From Kosakonia sacchari (GTDB taxonomy: Bacteria > Pseudomonadota > Gammaproteobacteria > Enterobacterales > Enterobacteriaceae), in the NCBI GenBank assembly GCA_900109485.1, contig FOAY01000007.1, forward strand, positions 189,518 to 253,517: a stretch of 64,000 nucleotides of DNA, read 5' to 3'. Of this stretch, positions 46,279 through 59,304 are shown one piece after another. A model generated the notes under the pieces. It ran no database searches. It was not told the DNA's origin and saw nothing but the letters and a program-made list of their open reading frames with translations. Positions within the stretch are counted from its first letter, which is position 1; every line of letters begins with the position of its first letter. The translations under genes were made by a program, and so were the position numbers.

Positions 46279-47178
46279 TTATTTATCACGCTGGATTATA
46301 TAATTCGCCAGTGCTTCCAGTGCCGTCGTATCAAGCGACTGTGCAGCCAGCAGGCTAAGCGCCTGTCGGGCATCGTCAATCAGGTCGCGGGCTTTTGTCC
46401 GGGCTTGCTCAAGACCCAGAAGTGCGGGATAGGTACTTTTCCCCAGGTGCTGATCGGCGCCCTGGCGTTTACCAAGGGTGGCAGTATCGCCGACCACATC
46501 CAGAATGTCATCCTGAACCTGGAACGCCAGACCGATGCTCTGAGCGTAGCGATCGAGCTGAGGCAAGGCTTCTCGCCCTCTGTCGCCCGCGCTCAGCGCG
46601 CCCATTTTGACTGCCGCACGGATCAGCGCGCCGGTTTTGTGACGATGGATTTGCTCCAGCGCTTCCAGTGAAATTTGCTCGCCTTCAGCCGCCAGATCCA
46701 GCGCCTGGCCTCCGCACATGCCAGCCACGCCGCTGGAGATCGCAAGCGTTGATACCATCGCCAGCCGATCGTGCGCCGCCACTTCCGGCATCGGCGCATC
46801 GGCGAGGATCGAGAAAGCCAGCGTCTGCAATGCATCACCCGCAAGAATGGCATTGGCTTCGCCAAATTTAATATGGCAGGTCGGCAGGCCACGGCGTAAA
46901 TCGTCGTCGTCCATCGCTGGCAAATCGTCGTGGATCAGCGAGTAAGCATGGATGCACTCCACTGCGGCCGCGGGCGCATCCAGCGTTTGCTGGCTGACGC
47001 CGAACATCGAACCGGTTGCGTAGACCAGAAACGGACGCAGACGTTTACCGCCTAATAGTGTGCCATACTGGATAGCCTCAACCAGAGGAGTGTTCTGAAA
47101 GGGCAACGGAGCGATAAAACGGCGCAGCGCGTCGTTGGCCCGATCGACGCAGGCCTGCAATTGTTGATTAAAATCCAT
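46279..47178 (-). CDS. ispA: IspA farnesyl diphosphate synthase
   Basis: A 299-residue prenyl synthase of E. coli length that condenses IPP with DMAPP and GPP. The first Asp-rich motif is SLIHDDLPAMDDDDLRRG, the second QVQDDILDVVGD, with GGKRLRPFLVYA near the N-terminus. It starts 2 bp after xseB. Confidence 0.98.
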   Translation of the reverse strand: MDFNQQLQACVDRANDALRRFIAPLPFQNTPLVEAIQYGTLLGGKRLRPFLVYATGSMFGVSQQTLDAPAAAVECIHAYSLIHDDLPAMDDDDLRRGLPTCHIKFGEANAILAGDALQTLAFSILADAPMPEVAAHDRLAMVSTLAISSGVAGMCGGQALDLAAEGEQISLEALEQIHRHKTGALIRAAVKMGALSAGDRGREALPQLDRYAQSIGLAFQVQDDILDVVGDTATLGKRQGADQHLGKSTYPALLGLEQARTKARDLIDDARQALSLLAAQSLDTTALEALANYIIQRDK

Positions 47179-47180
47179 CG

Positions 47181-47423
47181 TTATTCAGCGTCCGGTGCGA
47201 AAGGCTTTAACGCCGCCTCTTCGGAATCGGAGAGCAGGATCTGCACGCGCTGCTCCGCCTGCTGTAACTTTACCTGCCCCTGGCGCGCCAGTTGCACGCC
47301 ACGTTCGAATTCATTGAGTGCCTCTTCGAGCGGAAGATCGCCGCTTTCAAGACGAGTGACAATCTGTTCCAGCTCGCTCAGCGCTGTTTCGAAACTGGCC
47401 GGTGCTTCGGTTTTCTTTGGCAT
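47181..47423 (-). CDS. xseB: XseB exodeoxyribonuclease VII small subunit
   Basis: An 80-residue helical protein (E. coli also 80) that joins XseA to form exonuclease VII. It carries the family pattern [20 protein letters not shown] and [16 protein letters not shown]. It is the first gene of the xseB-ispA-dxs operon, divergent from thiI. Confidence 0.96.
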   Translation of the reverse strand: MPKKTEAPASFETALSELEQIVTRLESGDLPLEEALNEFERGVQLARQGQVKLQQAEQRVQILLSDSEEAALKPFAPDAE

Positions 47424-47518
47424 AGTGAATGTCTGACTCTTCTATTATTCATCCTGACTCAATTTAGCTATGGTAGCGGAGTCGTGGCACTTAGCCAATT
47501 ACGCTCAAGGGTAATGCA

Positions 47519-47549
47519 TTGCGCAAGGTCTATTCGATGGTGGTATACT
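47519..47549 (+). promoter_or_regulatory. Candidate thiI promoter
   Basis: TATACT (47544-47549) is a good -10 element 89 bp before thiI. The nearest -35 candidate, TTGCGC (47519-47524), has a long 19-bp spacer. Confidence 0.4.
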
Positions 47550-47637
47550 TCCGCGCCTGGATGCAGCCGCGGGTATGGGCTGCTGTATTATTTTCCCTCA
47601 CAGGCCCAACTGGGCTTGCCAACGAACCATTGCCGCC

Positions 47638-49086
47638 ATGAAGTTTATCATTAAATTGTTCCCGGAAATCACCATCAAAAGCCAATCTGTGCGCTTGCGC
47701 TTTATTAAAATTCTGACCGGGAATATTCGTAACGTTCTGAAGCACTACGACGAAACCCTTGCCGTTGTGCGCCACTGGGACCATATCGAAGTCCGCGCCA
47801 AAGATGAAAACCAGCGTCTGGCTATTCGCGACGCGCTGACCCGCATTCCGGGGATCCACCATATTCTGGAAGTGGAAGATGTGCCTTTCACTTCTCTGCA
47901 CGATATTTTTGAGAAAGCGCTGGTGCAGTATCGCGAGAAGATTGAAGGTAAAACCTTCTGCGTGCGCGTGAAACGCCGTGGTAAACATGAATTCAGCTCT
48001 ATTGAAGTGGAACGTTACGTGGGCGGCGGGCTGAACCAGCATGTCGAATCTGCGCGCGTGAAGCTGACGCACCCGGATGTGACGGTAAATCTTGAAATTG
48101 AAGATGACCGTCTGCTGCTGGTAAAAGGCCGTTATGAAGGGATTGGCGGCTTCCCGATTGGCACCCAGGAAGATGTCCTGTCGCTGATTTCCGGCGGTTT
48201 CGACTCCGGCGTTTCCAGCTATATGCTGATGCGTCGCGGCTGCCGAGTACACTACTGCTTCTTTAATCTCGGCGGCGCAGCCCATGAAATTGGCGTTCGC
48301 CAGGTAGCGCATTATCTGTGGAACCGCTTTGGCAGTTCGCACCGCGTGCGTTTTGTGGCAATCAATTTTGAACCGGTGGTCGGCGAGATCCTCGAAAAAG
48401 TCGATGACGGCCAAATGGGCGTGGTGCTGAAACGCATGATGGTGCGCGCTGCGTCGAAAGTCGCTGAACGTTACGGCGTGCAGGCACTGGTGACCGGTGA
48501 AGCGCTGGGACAGGTTTCCAGCCAGACGCTGACCAACCTGCGTCTGATTGATAATGTCTCCGATACGCTGATCCTGCGCCCGCTTATCTCTTACGATAAA
48601 GAGCACATTATCGATCTGGCGCGTGAAATCGGTACTGAGGATTTTGCCCGCACGATGCCGGAATATTGCGGCGTGATCTCCAAAAGCCCAACGGTGAAGG
48701 CGGTGAAAGCGAAGATCGAAGCGGAAGAAGCGCACTTTGATTTCGCTATCCTCGACCAGGTTGTGGCGGAAGCCAGCAATATTGATATCCGTGAAATCGC
48801 TCAGCAAACCCAGCAAGAGGTGGTGGAAGTTGAAACGGTTAACGGTTTCGGCCCGAACGATGTGGTGCTGGATATCCGTTCGATTGACGAACAGGATGAT
48901 AAGCCGCTGAAGCTGGAAGGCGTTGATGTGGTATCGCTGCCGTTCTACAAGCTGAGCACCAAGTTTGGCGATCTGGATCAGAACAAAACCTGGCTGCTGT
49001 GGTGCGAGCGCGGCGTGATGAGCCGCTTGCAGGCGCTCTATCTGCGCGAGCAGGGCTTCCAGAATGTGAAGGTTTATCGCCCGTAA
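47638..49086 (+). CDS. thiI: ThiI tRNA 4-thiouridine sulfurtransferase
   Basis: A 482-residue enzyme of E. coli length that thiolates U8 of tRNA and supplies sulfur for the thiamine thiazole. The order is an N-terminal ferredoxin-like domain, THUMP (about 60-165), a PP-loop ATPase ([20 protein letters not shown]) and a C-terminal rhodanese domain with the active Cys in [18 protein letters not shown] 47638 gives the family start [15 protein letters not shown]. Confidence 0.98.
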   Translation: MKFIIKLFPEITIKSQSVRLRFIKILTGNIRNVLKHYDETLAVVRHWDHIEVRAKDENQRLAIRDALTRIPGIHHILEVEDVPFTSLHDIFEKALVQYREKIEGKTFCVRVKRRGKHEFSSIEVERYVGGGLNQHVESARVKLTHPDVTVNLEIEDDRLLLVKGRYEGIGGFPIGTQEDVLSLISGGFDSGVSSYMLMRRGCRVHYCFFNLGGAAHEIGVRQVAHYLWNRFGSSHRVRFVAINFEPVVGEILEKVDDGQMGVVLKRMMVRAASKVAERYGVQALVTGEALGQVSSQTLTNLRLIDNVSDTLILRPLISYDKEHIIDLAREIGTEDFARTMPEYCGVISKSPTVKAVKAKIEAEEAHFDFAILDQVVAEASNIDIREIAQQTQQEVVEVETVNGFGPNDVVLDIRSIDEQDDKPLKLEGVDVVSLPFYKLSTKFGDLDQNKTWLLWCERGVMSRLQALYLREQGFQNVKVYRP

Positions 49087-49091
49087 ACACA

Positions 49092-49181
49092 ATGCCGGAT
49101 GGCGCTGACGCTTATCCGGCCTACAACCAGACCTAGGTTCGTGCCCTTGTAGGCCGGATAAGGCGAAGCCGCCATCCGGCA
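49092..49181 (+). repeat. Inverted REP pair (BIME) between thiI and yajL
   Basis: GCCGGATGGCGCTGACGCTT (from 49093) and its inverted partner TAGGCCGGATAAGGCGAAGC (from about 49150) form a clear BIME between the converging genes. Confidence 0.88.
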
Positions 49182-49206
49182 ATCAGCGCCACCGGCATTT
49201 TAATGT

Positions 49207-49800
49207 CTACGCTTCGTAGTAGTTATAAATCCCCGCCGCCATCACCAGCTGCGACGCCACTTCATGGGCTTTTTCGCGCCCGACCAGCAGATCGATAATC
49301 TTCAGGCCAAAATCAATGGCTGTGCCTGGCCCCTGGCTGGTCAATAAATTCACCCGCGGATCCCACACCACGCGCTTATCCTGCCACTGTTCGGGCGGAA
49401 TCGTCTCTTTCAGCCCCGGGAAACCGGTCATATTGCCAATCGGGAAGAGCTGATGCGGCACCAGCACTGTACCGGCAGCGGCACAAATGGCGGCAACAAT
49501 GCGCCCGGAAAGGTGGAACTGGCGAACGGTTTCGACCAGCAGCGGGCTGTCGCGGAAGCACTCCGCGCCTTTCAGGCCGCCCGGCAACACGATCGCATCG
49601 AAATCCCCATCCGCCACTTCAACCAGCGGCGCATCGGCCAGCAGTTTAACCCCGCGCGAGCAGGTAATAACCAGGTTGCCGTCGCTGGCGACGCTGGCAG
49701 TAGTGACAGCAATACCGCCGCGGACCAGCAGATCGATCGTCGTGACCGCTTCGGTCTCTTCACTACCAGGGGCGAGGCATATCAGAGCTGATGCGCTCAT
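49207..49800 (-). CDS. yajL: YajL DJ-1/PfpI-family chaperone/deglycase
   Basis: A 197-residue DJ-1-family protein linked to protection of thiol proteins and protein repair under oxidative stress. The nucleophilic elbow Cys is in [15 protein letters not shown] and the conserved Glu in [16 protein letters not shown] 49800 ([12 protein letters not shown]) is chosen by family comparison; a GTG two codons upstream is possible. The start lies inside the end of panE (38-bp overlap). Confidence 0.95.
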   Translation of the reverse strand: MSASALICLAPGSEETEAVTTIDLLVRGGIAVTTASVASDGNLVITCSRGVKLLADAPLVEVADGDFDAIVLPGGLKGAECFRDSPLLVETVRQFHLSGRIVAAICAAAGTVLVPHQLFPIGNMTGFPGLKETIPPEQWQDKRVVWDPRVNLLTSQGPGTAIDFGLKIIDLLVGREKAHEVASQLVMAAGIYNYYEA

Positions 49801-50674
49801 ACTCACTCTCCTTACGTTTAATCATTTCATACAGACGGGCGTTTTCCGGCACTGCGATACCGTGCGCGCGGGCGCGTTTGAGCAGGTAGCCAGTAATATA
49901 ATCACTCTCGGTGTGCCGCAAGGCGCGCACATCCTGGAGCATTGATGAAATATTTTCCGCTGTATTTTCGATAATCTGGTTCACATAACTCAGCAAATCA
50001 TCCGCAGAGATATGGTGGCCTTCACGTTCGATAACGGCAGCCACTTCGCGGGTGATTTTTGCCACCTCATCGGGAAATTCGCGCAGATTGCCATTTTTGC
50101 AGTCGTACAGGGCGGTCAATGGATTGATCACGCAGTTCACCGCCAGCTTGCGCCACAGCGCCGGGCGAATGGTGTTGTGCCAGGCTACATCCGGCAGCGC
50201 TTCTTGCAGGGTATCCGCCAGCGCGCTGAATTCACCGTCCTGCTGCCGCGCCGGGCCAATATGCGTCGTGCCGCTGGCCACATGCACAATCACGTTACCC
50301 TCGCGGCGAGCAGCGTGAGTCGTGGTGCCAATCAGCAGGGGATTCGGCAGCGCTTTTAACTCTTCCACGGTGCCCATACCGTTGTGAATCAGCAGTACCG
50401 GCGCCGTGGGAGAAAGCGCTGTTGCCAGGCTTTTTACCGCATCAGAAACTTGCCAGGCTTTCAGCGTCACCAGCAGCAGATCGCTACGAGCCAAAAATTC
50501 AGGATCGTTAGCCGTCAGGGATTCATTAAAAACCGTGCCGTCTTCTTCCACGACATTCACACTGCAAAAAGGCTGAGGTACGCGTAACCAGCCCTGAACT
50601 TCATGTCCCTGTTTATACAGCGCTGTTAACCATAATTGCCCTAAAGCACCGCAACCGAGTACGGTAATTCTCAT
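49763..50674 (-). CDS. panE: PanE 2-dehydropantoate 2-reductase
   Basis: A 303-residue NADPH-dependent ketopantoate reductase of pantothenate synthesis, matching E. coli in length. The Rossmann motif is [13 protein letters not shown]; the catalytic Lys is in [20 protein letters not shown] and the Glu in [20 protein letters not shown]. It overlaps yajL downstream and is divergent from yajQ. Confidence 0.97.
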   Translation of the reverse strand: MRITVLGCGALGQLWLTALYKQGHEVQGWLRVPQPFCSVNVVEEDGTVFNESLTANDPEFLARSDLLLVTLKAWQVSDAVKSLATALSPTAPVLLIHNGMGTVEELKALPNPLLIGTTTHAARREGNVIVHVASGTTHIGPARQQDGEFSALADTLQEALPDVAWHNTIRPALWRKLAVNCVINPLTALYDCKNGNLREFPDEVAKITREVAAVIEREGHHISADDLLSYVNQIIENTAENISSMLQDVRALRHTESDYITGYLLKRARAHGIAVPENARLYEMIKRKESEYERISSDMPRPW

Positions 50675-50813
50675 TGTTCCTCCTCACCTGCAACTGCGCC
50701 AGGTGTTACTTCAACCATTATAGTGCTGTCGGCTATGCTTCCAGTATTACAAGTTGAGTTATACCTCGTTGCGGGTATTATGCATCGCAACAAATAGAGA
50801 GGGAGAAGAAAAG

Positions 50814-51305
50814 ATGCCATCTTTCGATATCGTTTCCGAAGTTGAAATGCGCGAAGTGCAAAACGGCGTTGAGAATGCGACCCGTGAAGTCGCGACACGC
50901 TTCGATTTTCGCAACGTTGAAGCCACATTCGATCTGAATGAAGAAAAACAGACCATTAAGGTGCTGAGCGAATCTGATTTCCAGGTTAACCAGTTGCTGG
51001 ATATTTTACGCGCCAAGCTGCTGAAACGCGGCATTGAAGGGGCATCGCTGGATGTGCCGGAAGAGTTCGTCCACAGCGGGAAAAACTGGTTTGTGGAAGC
51101 AAAGCTGAAGCAGGGGATCGATGCGCCGACGGCGAAGAAAATCATCAAGCTGATTAAAGACAGCAAACTGAAAGTGCAGGCGCAGATTCAGGGTGAAGAG
51201 ATCCGCGTGACCGGGAAATCCCGTGACGATCTGCAAGCGGTGATGGCACTGGTGCGCGGCGGCAATTTGGGCCAGCCGTTCCAGTTCAAAAACTTCCGCG
51301 ATTAA
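50814..51305 (+). CDS. yajQ: YajQ nucleotide-binding protein
   Basis: A 163-residue protein of the UPF0234 family with two ferredoxin-like folds; homologues bind nucleotides, including cyclic-di-GMP in Xanthomonas. ATG 50814 behind GAGAGGGAGAAG gives the family start [17 protein letters not shown]. The C-terminus [10 protein letters not shown] is typical. Confidence 0.96.
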   Translation: MPSFDIVSEVEMREVQNGVENATREVATRFDFRNVEATFDLNEEKQTIKVLSESDFQVNQLLDILRAKLLKRGIEGASLDVPEEFVHSGKNWFVEAKLKQGIDAPTAKKIIKLIKDSKLKVQAQIQGEEIRVTGKSRDDLQAVMALVRGGNLGQPFQFKNFRD

Positions 51306-51309
51306 TCTC

Positions 51310-51336
51310 TTTCCCCTCCCGTCGGGGGAGGGGAAA
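51310..51336. terminator. Hairpin between yajQ and yajR
   Basis: TTTCCCCTCCC and GGGGAGGGGAAA can form a strong stem around a short loop between the two converging genes. The flanking A and T runs are short. Confidence 0.6.
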
Positions 51337-51345
51337 ATGGCCTGC

Positions 51346-52707
51346 TTAACCTGCGACGGCCTGTTCGACTTCAAAGCGGTTTGTCACTTTGCTGTCGATC
51401 TTCACGTAAGCGCTACGCTCTTCCGCTACGACCAATACTTCACTGACTCCCGCCGTTGCGTGCAGACGCTGCTGTAGCGCGTCATCAATTGCCACATCAT
51501 CAGGAATGGCGATGCGCAGGCTGCTGACATAGGGCGGTTCCTGCATGCTGCTGGCAACCAGCAGCCAGACCACGGCCAGCAATGCACCAAACAGGAACAC
51601 TGTTTGCGAGTCAAATAAACCATCCACCCAGCCGCCGACCGCGCCGCCAATCGCGACGCCGAGAAACTGGCTGGTGGAGTAAATGCCCATTGCCGTTCCT
51701 TTATAACCGGCTGGCGCTTCTTTACTGATTAACGACGGCAGCAGCGCTTCCATCAGGTTAAAGGCGAGGAAGAAGATCTGTACGCCAATTACAATTTCCC
51801 AGAAGTAAGCGCCGGCGCCCCACAGCACGATTTCAGCAATCAGCAGCAGCGCAACGCAGAGCACAAACACGCGCTTCATCCGGCGTTTCACTTCGGCGTA
51901 GATAATAAACGGCACCACCGAAGCAAAAGAGATAAGCATGGTGACGAGATAGATTTTCCAGTGCTCTGAGGCCGGGAAACCGGCAGACTCAAGCTGACCG
52001 GGTAGCGCCACAAACGTCGACATTAGCAGGATATGCAGGCACATAATGCCAAAGTTCAGCTTCAGCAGCTTTGGATTGACGATCACCATGCTAAAGCAAT
52101 CTTTGACCATTCCCGATTCGCGGTTGCGCACGTGGTGTTTGCTGTCCGGCACGACCCACAGCGTCAGGATGATGCCGATCGTCGCCAGCACGGCAATCAT
52201 CCAGAACAGTGCATGCAGGCCTAAAAGATGCGTGATGATCGGCCCTAAAACCATGGCAATGGCGAATGTGACGCCGAAGCTGACGCCGATAAACGCCATC
52301 GCCTTGGTGCGATTTTGCTCGCGAGTGAGATCCGACAGCAGCGCCATGACAGCGGCGGCAATCGCCCCGGAGCCTTGCAGCGCGCGGCCAAGAATAATGC
52401 CCCAGATGGAATCGGTGAGCGCGGCAATCACGCTGCCCAGCACGAAGATCGCCAGCCCGCCGACAATCAGCGGCTTGCGGCCGATGCGATCTGAAAGTAG
52501 TCCAAAGGGGATCTGAAATACTGCCTGGGCCAGGCCGTAGATGCCGATCGCCAGCCCAATCAGGGCTTCCGATGCGCCCTGTAGCGCCATACCGTATGTG
52601 GTCAGAACGGGCAGGACCATAAACATGCCGAGCATGCGCAGTGAGAATACAGTCCCTAAACCCCAGGTGGCGCGCAACTCGCCCGGCGTCATTTTATAAT
52701 CGTTCAT
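51346..52707 (-). CDS. yajR: YajR major facilitator transporter with cytoplasmic YAM domain
   Basis: A 453-residue inner-membrane transporter of the MFS class with 12 helices and a C-terminal ferredoxin-like YAM domain (about 390-453; SSLRIAIPDDVAIDDALQQR). MFS motif A is GLLSDRIGRKPLIVGG. It is a proton-driven exporter by family; the substrate is unknown. ATG 52707 gives the family start MNDYKMTPGE. Confidence 0.94.
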   Translation of the reverse strand: MNDYKMTPGELRATWGLGTVFSLRMLGMFMVLPVLTTYGMALQGASEALIGLAIGIYGLAQAVFQIPFGLLSDRIGRKPLIVGGLAIFVLGSVIAALTDSIWGIILGRALQGSGAIAAAVMALLSDLTREQNRTKAMAFIGVSFGVTFAIAMVLGPIITHLLGLHALFWMIAVLATIGIILTLWVVPDSKHHVRNRESGMVKDCFSMVIVNPKLLKLNFGIMCLHILLMSTFVALPGQLESAGFPASEHWKIYLVTMLISFASVVPFIIYAEVKRRMKRVFVLCVALLLIAEIVLWGAGAYFWEIVIGVQIFFLAFNLMEALLPSLISKEAPAGYKGTAMGIYSTSQFLGVAIGGAVGGWVDGLFDSQTVFLFGALLAVVWLLVASSMQEPPYVSSLRIAIPDDVAIDDALQQRLHATAGVSEVLVVAEERSAYVKIDSKVTNRFEVEQAVAG

Positions 52708-52854
52708 TACCACCTCAATTTAAAAACCGGACATAGTGTAGTGCGGCAGCAGGGTAGGGTAAACATGCGGTTATTTAACAAATATTACATATCCTTAGAT
52801 TTCGTCCTGTTATTGGCTTCACCGTCACAGCGCCAGCAAAGGGCTTACTCCGGA

Positions 52855-52883
52855 CGAAAAAAAACCGGGTTTCCCCGGTTTTC
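52855..52883 (-). terminator. Intrinsic terminator of the cyo operon
   Basis: On the minus strand AAAACCGGG, a GAAA loop region and CCCGGTTTT form a stem that runs into eight T residues, just past the cyoE stop. Confidence 0.88.
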
Positions 52884-52901
52884 CAGTATGGTGCAGCAAG
52901 C

Positions 52902-53789
52902 TTACCAGACGTATGTCAGCAGGCTGTGTGAATCCGGCACCATAAAGTCCACGGACATCATCACCGAAAGGGAAGTGATAGCAACAATGGAGAACACAAA
53001 CAGTTTGCGCGCCCACACTTTGTCATCTTCCACTTTGTAACCGCGCAGCGCCATGCCCAGCCACCAGAGGCTTACCGCAGCGGCAACGACCAGGTATTTG
53101 TACCCGGCATAGCCGCCCAGCGACAGCATCAGCGTGGCAATGGCAAACGCCAGGATGTACAGCGTGATATGGTTTTTGGCCACGGAAATGCCTTTCACCA
53201 CTGGCAGTACCGGAATATTCGCTGCCTGATAATCCTTAAAGCGGAAAATCGCGATGGCATAGGAGTGAGGCATTTGCCACAGGCTGAAAATCGCCAGCAG
53301 AATTGCGGCACCGCTATCGAACTCGTTGGTGACCGCGCAGTAGCCAATCACCGGCGGCGCAGCGCCGGAGAGAGAACCAATCAGCGTGCCGTAAACGGAG
53401 TGGCGTTTCATGTACAGGCTGTAAACGCCGACATAAACTACGAACCCCATCACCCCCAGCCAGCAGGCCAGCGGGTTGGCGCCAAACCACAGCAGCATAA
53501 AGCCAGCAATACCCAACAAGGCGGCGTACACCAGCGAGACTTTTGGCGAGATCAGCCCTCTGACCAGCACCCGGTTTTTCGTTCGTTCCATCTTTTTATC
53601 GATGTCACGATCGATGTAGTTGTTAAATACACAACCAGAGGCGACCACCAACGACACGCCAATCAGCGTGTAGAGGAACAGGGGATAGTCGATGTGGCCT
53701 TTGGAAGCCAGCAGGAACCCCCCAATCACGGAGATCAGATTGCCAAAAATAATGCCCGGTTTCGTAACTTGCAGGTATTGCTTAAACAT
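52902..53789 (-). CDS. cyoE: CyoE protoheme IX farnesyltransferase
   Basis: A 295-residue UbiA-family membrane enzyme that makes heme O for cytochrome bo3. The prenyl-diphosphate motifs are [18 protein letters not shown] and a later [16 protein letters not shown] 53789 gives the family N-terminus [14 protein letters not shown]. It is the last gene of cyoABCDE. Confidence 0.97.
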   Translation of the reverse strand: MFKQYLQVTKPGIIFGNLISVIGGFLLASKGHIDYPLFLYTLIGVSLVVASGCVFNNYIDRDIDKKMERTKNRVLVRGLISPKVSLVYAALLGIAGFMLLWFGANPLACWLGVMGFVVYVGVYSLYMKRHSVYGTLIGSLSGAAPPVIGYCAVTNEFDSGAAILLAIFSLWQMPHSYAIAIFRFKDYQAANIPVLPVVKGISVAKNHITLYILAFAIATLMLSLGGYAGYKYLVVAAAVSLWWLGMALRGYKVEDDKVWARKLFVFSIVAITSLSVMMSVDFMVPDSHSLLTYVW

Positions 53790-53800
53790 ACTCGCCGCTC

Positions 53801-54126
53801 TTAGTGAACCATCATGTTGTAGTTGAGGTTCCACATAATCCAGATGGAACCGACTACCAGGATAGCGATGATAATCACGGTAAAGATAAAGGCGGTAAGG
53901 TTCCAGCCTTCATCAGACTTGGTGTTCATGTGCAGGAAGCAAACCAGATGCACCAGAATCTGAACTACGGCGGTAACCAGGACAACGCCCAGAAGTACCG
54001 GCTTAGAAGCAGAACCGTTCATCACCATCCAGAATGGGATTAGCGTCAGGATGATCGACAGGATGAAACCTGTCATGTAGGTTTTTACGCTGCCGTGGGA
54101 AGCGCCATGATCGTTAGAATGACTCA

Positions 54127-54127
<1 letters not shown>
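53801..54127 (-). CDS. cyoD: CyoD cytochrome bo3 subunit IV
   Basis: A 108-residue subunit with three membrane helices (for example [19 protein letters not shown]). ATG 54127 shares its A with the cyoC stop (TAATG), so translation is coupled. It assists assembly of the CuB centre. Confidence 0.96.
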
Positions 54128-57689
<3,562 letters not shown>

Positions 57690-57931
57690 TTAACGACCTC
57701 AATTCCACGGGATCTGGTGGCGCTTAAAGTGTGCGGGCATTTTACGGAAAGGTTACGTTACTGTAAACATACTTGGCTCTGTGTCAGCAAGGTGTTACTG
57801 GGTTCTGCCGTTTATGTCACACGAAATGCAACAAACTGTAAAATCGGGCATTCGCACAGCCTGAAGTTGAGATTATAACGAAAATATTACATTACAATCA
57901 GCGCTGAGGGTAAGTTGGTATAACCAATCAA

Positions 57932-57953
57932 TTAATTAAACAAATAATTAACA
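57932..57953 (-). promoter_or_regulatory. Candidate ArcA box upstream of cyoA
   Basis: On the minus strand TGTTAATTATTTGTTTAATT contains two TGTTA/TGTTT direct repeats 11 bp apart, the pattern of ArcA sites. It lies about 245-260 bp before cyoA. E. coli cyo is repressed by ArcA. The rest of the 550-bp gap (57690-58239) is AT-rich from about 57,890 on and carries no gene. Confidence 0.42.
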
Positions 57954-58239
57954 TATATTCAGCAATTACCGCACATTATTGGAACTAATGTGAAACCCAA
58001 TAATTAATAACAGTGCTGAATCGTTAAAGAATAGCCCTTAATTTATAGCGCACAAAATAATTAAAGAAAATGTATACATATAACGATAAATAACCGATTA
58101 GACCTGGATTAAAATAATGGTTATTAATTGTACGAAATAATAACAAGCATGAATTATTTAGTTGAGTTTTTATCCTTGCGATTGATTTTAAAAACAAAAA
58201 AATCCGGGGAATTGTTAATTATGAAGGGATGATATTCAG

Positions 58240-59191
58240 ATGGCTGGAAATACCTCGCCGATTATTGGCATCGACTTAGGAACCTCCAATAGCGCTGTCG
58301 CCTGGTTCGCTGAGGGCAACACGCAGCTGATCCCGGGCGCGCAAGGGGAGCGCTTAACCCCCCTCTGTTATCGGCATCGATGATGAGGGGCACCTGCTGG
58401 TCGGCGCCGCCGCCAAAGCGCGTCTGGTCAGCCATCTGCAGATGACGGTCGCCAGCTTTAAGCGCTATATGGGTACGGATAAAACCTGGACGCTCGGTTC
58501 GCGACAATTTCGCGCCGAAGAGTTATCCGCTCTTATCTTACGTAAACTCAAAACCGATGCCGAAGTGGCGCTGGGCTGCCCGGTCACCCGTGCGGTGATC
58601 ACGGTTCCCGCCTATTTTAATGATGCGCAACGCAAGGCAGTAAAAGCCGCCGGGCGTCTTGCCGGGCTTGAGGTGATGCGTCTGCTTAATGAACCGACGG
58701 CAGCGGCGCTGGCTTACGGGCTGGCCGATAACAGCGAGCAAAAATTCCTGATTTTTGATCTCGGCGGCGGCACTTTTGATGTCTCTATCGTGGACATCTT
58801 CGAGGGCGTGATCGAAGTGCGTGCCAGCAGCGGCGATGCCTGGCTGGGCGGCGACGACTTTACCGATCTTATTCGCCAGTGGATGTTAAATGCTTCCCCG
58901 GCATTAAAGGAGGCGCCGTTAACCTGCTCGGCGCAATTAACCTCGCTGGCGGAAGAGCTTAAACAGACGCTCAGCGCGCAGGAGAGCGCCACCGCGCAGC
59001 TCGCTTTTGCCGGTGAAACGTACCGCTGGCAACTGGATGGCGAAACCTTTGCCGGGCAGGCTGCCGGGTTACTTTCACGGCTGAAAAAAACAGTGGTGCA
59101 GGTTTTACAGGATGCGCAGTTTGATCCCCGCAACCTTGATCATGTCATCCTGGTGGGCGGCGCGACCCGGATGGCGCTGGTGCGCCAATAA
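58240..59191 (+). pseudogene. Hsp70-family (HscC-like) chaperone gene, frameshifted and 3'-truncated
   Basis: ATG 58240 starts an Hsp70 ATPase domain (IIGIDLGTSNSAVAWFAEGN). The frame breaks at a run of six C residues (58358-58363) after GERLTP; removing one C restores the family sequence [14 protein letters not shown] in the next frame. From there the ATPase domain continues with [34 protein letters not shown] and [19 protein letters not shown]. The frame then stops right after [15 protein letters not shown], so the rest of the ATPase domain and all of the substrate-binding domain are missing. About 317 of the roughly 560 residues of HscC remain. The break at a homopolymer could be phase variation or a sequence error, but the truncation shows loss of function. 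It is not in E. coli between cyoA and ampG. Confidence 0.86.
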
Positions 59192-59271
59192 TCCCCGCCG
59201 TCGGCGTGATTATTTTACCGGCGCTCTTCATGCACATTCTTCGCGGGTTATTTTTCTTCTATTAATAGTGC

Positions 59272-59301
59272 CAGCGCTTACCGTTTATCGGGTAAGCGCT
59301 G
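59272..59301. terminator. Hairpin downstream of ampG
   Basis: An 11-bp perfect inverted repeat (CAGCGCTTACC / GGTAAGCGCTG, eight-base loop) lies next to the ampG stop and the end of the Hsp70 fragment. There is no good T-run. Confidence 0.5.
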
Positions 59302-59304
59302 CGT

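Noticed and set aside
47701..47760. GAATATTC inside thiI (about 47741) and cyoE (about 53212) as further regulator boxes
   Set aside because: Both are inside conserved coding sequence and lack the preceding A of AGAATATTC.
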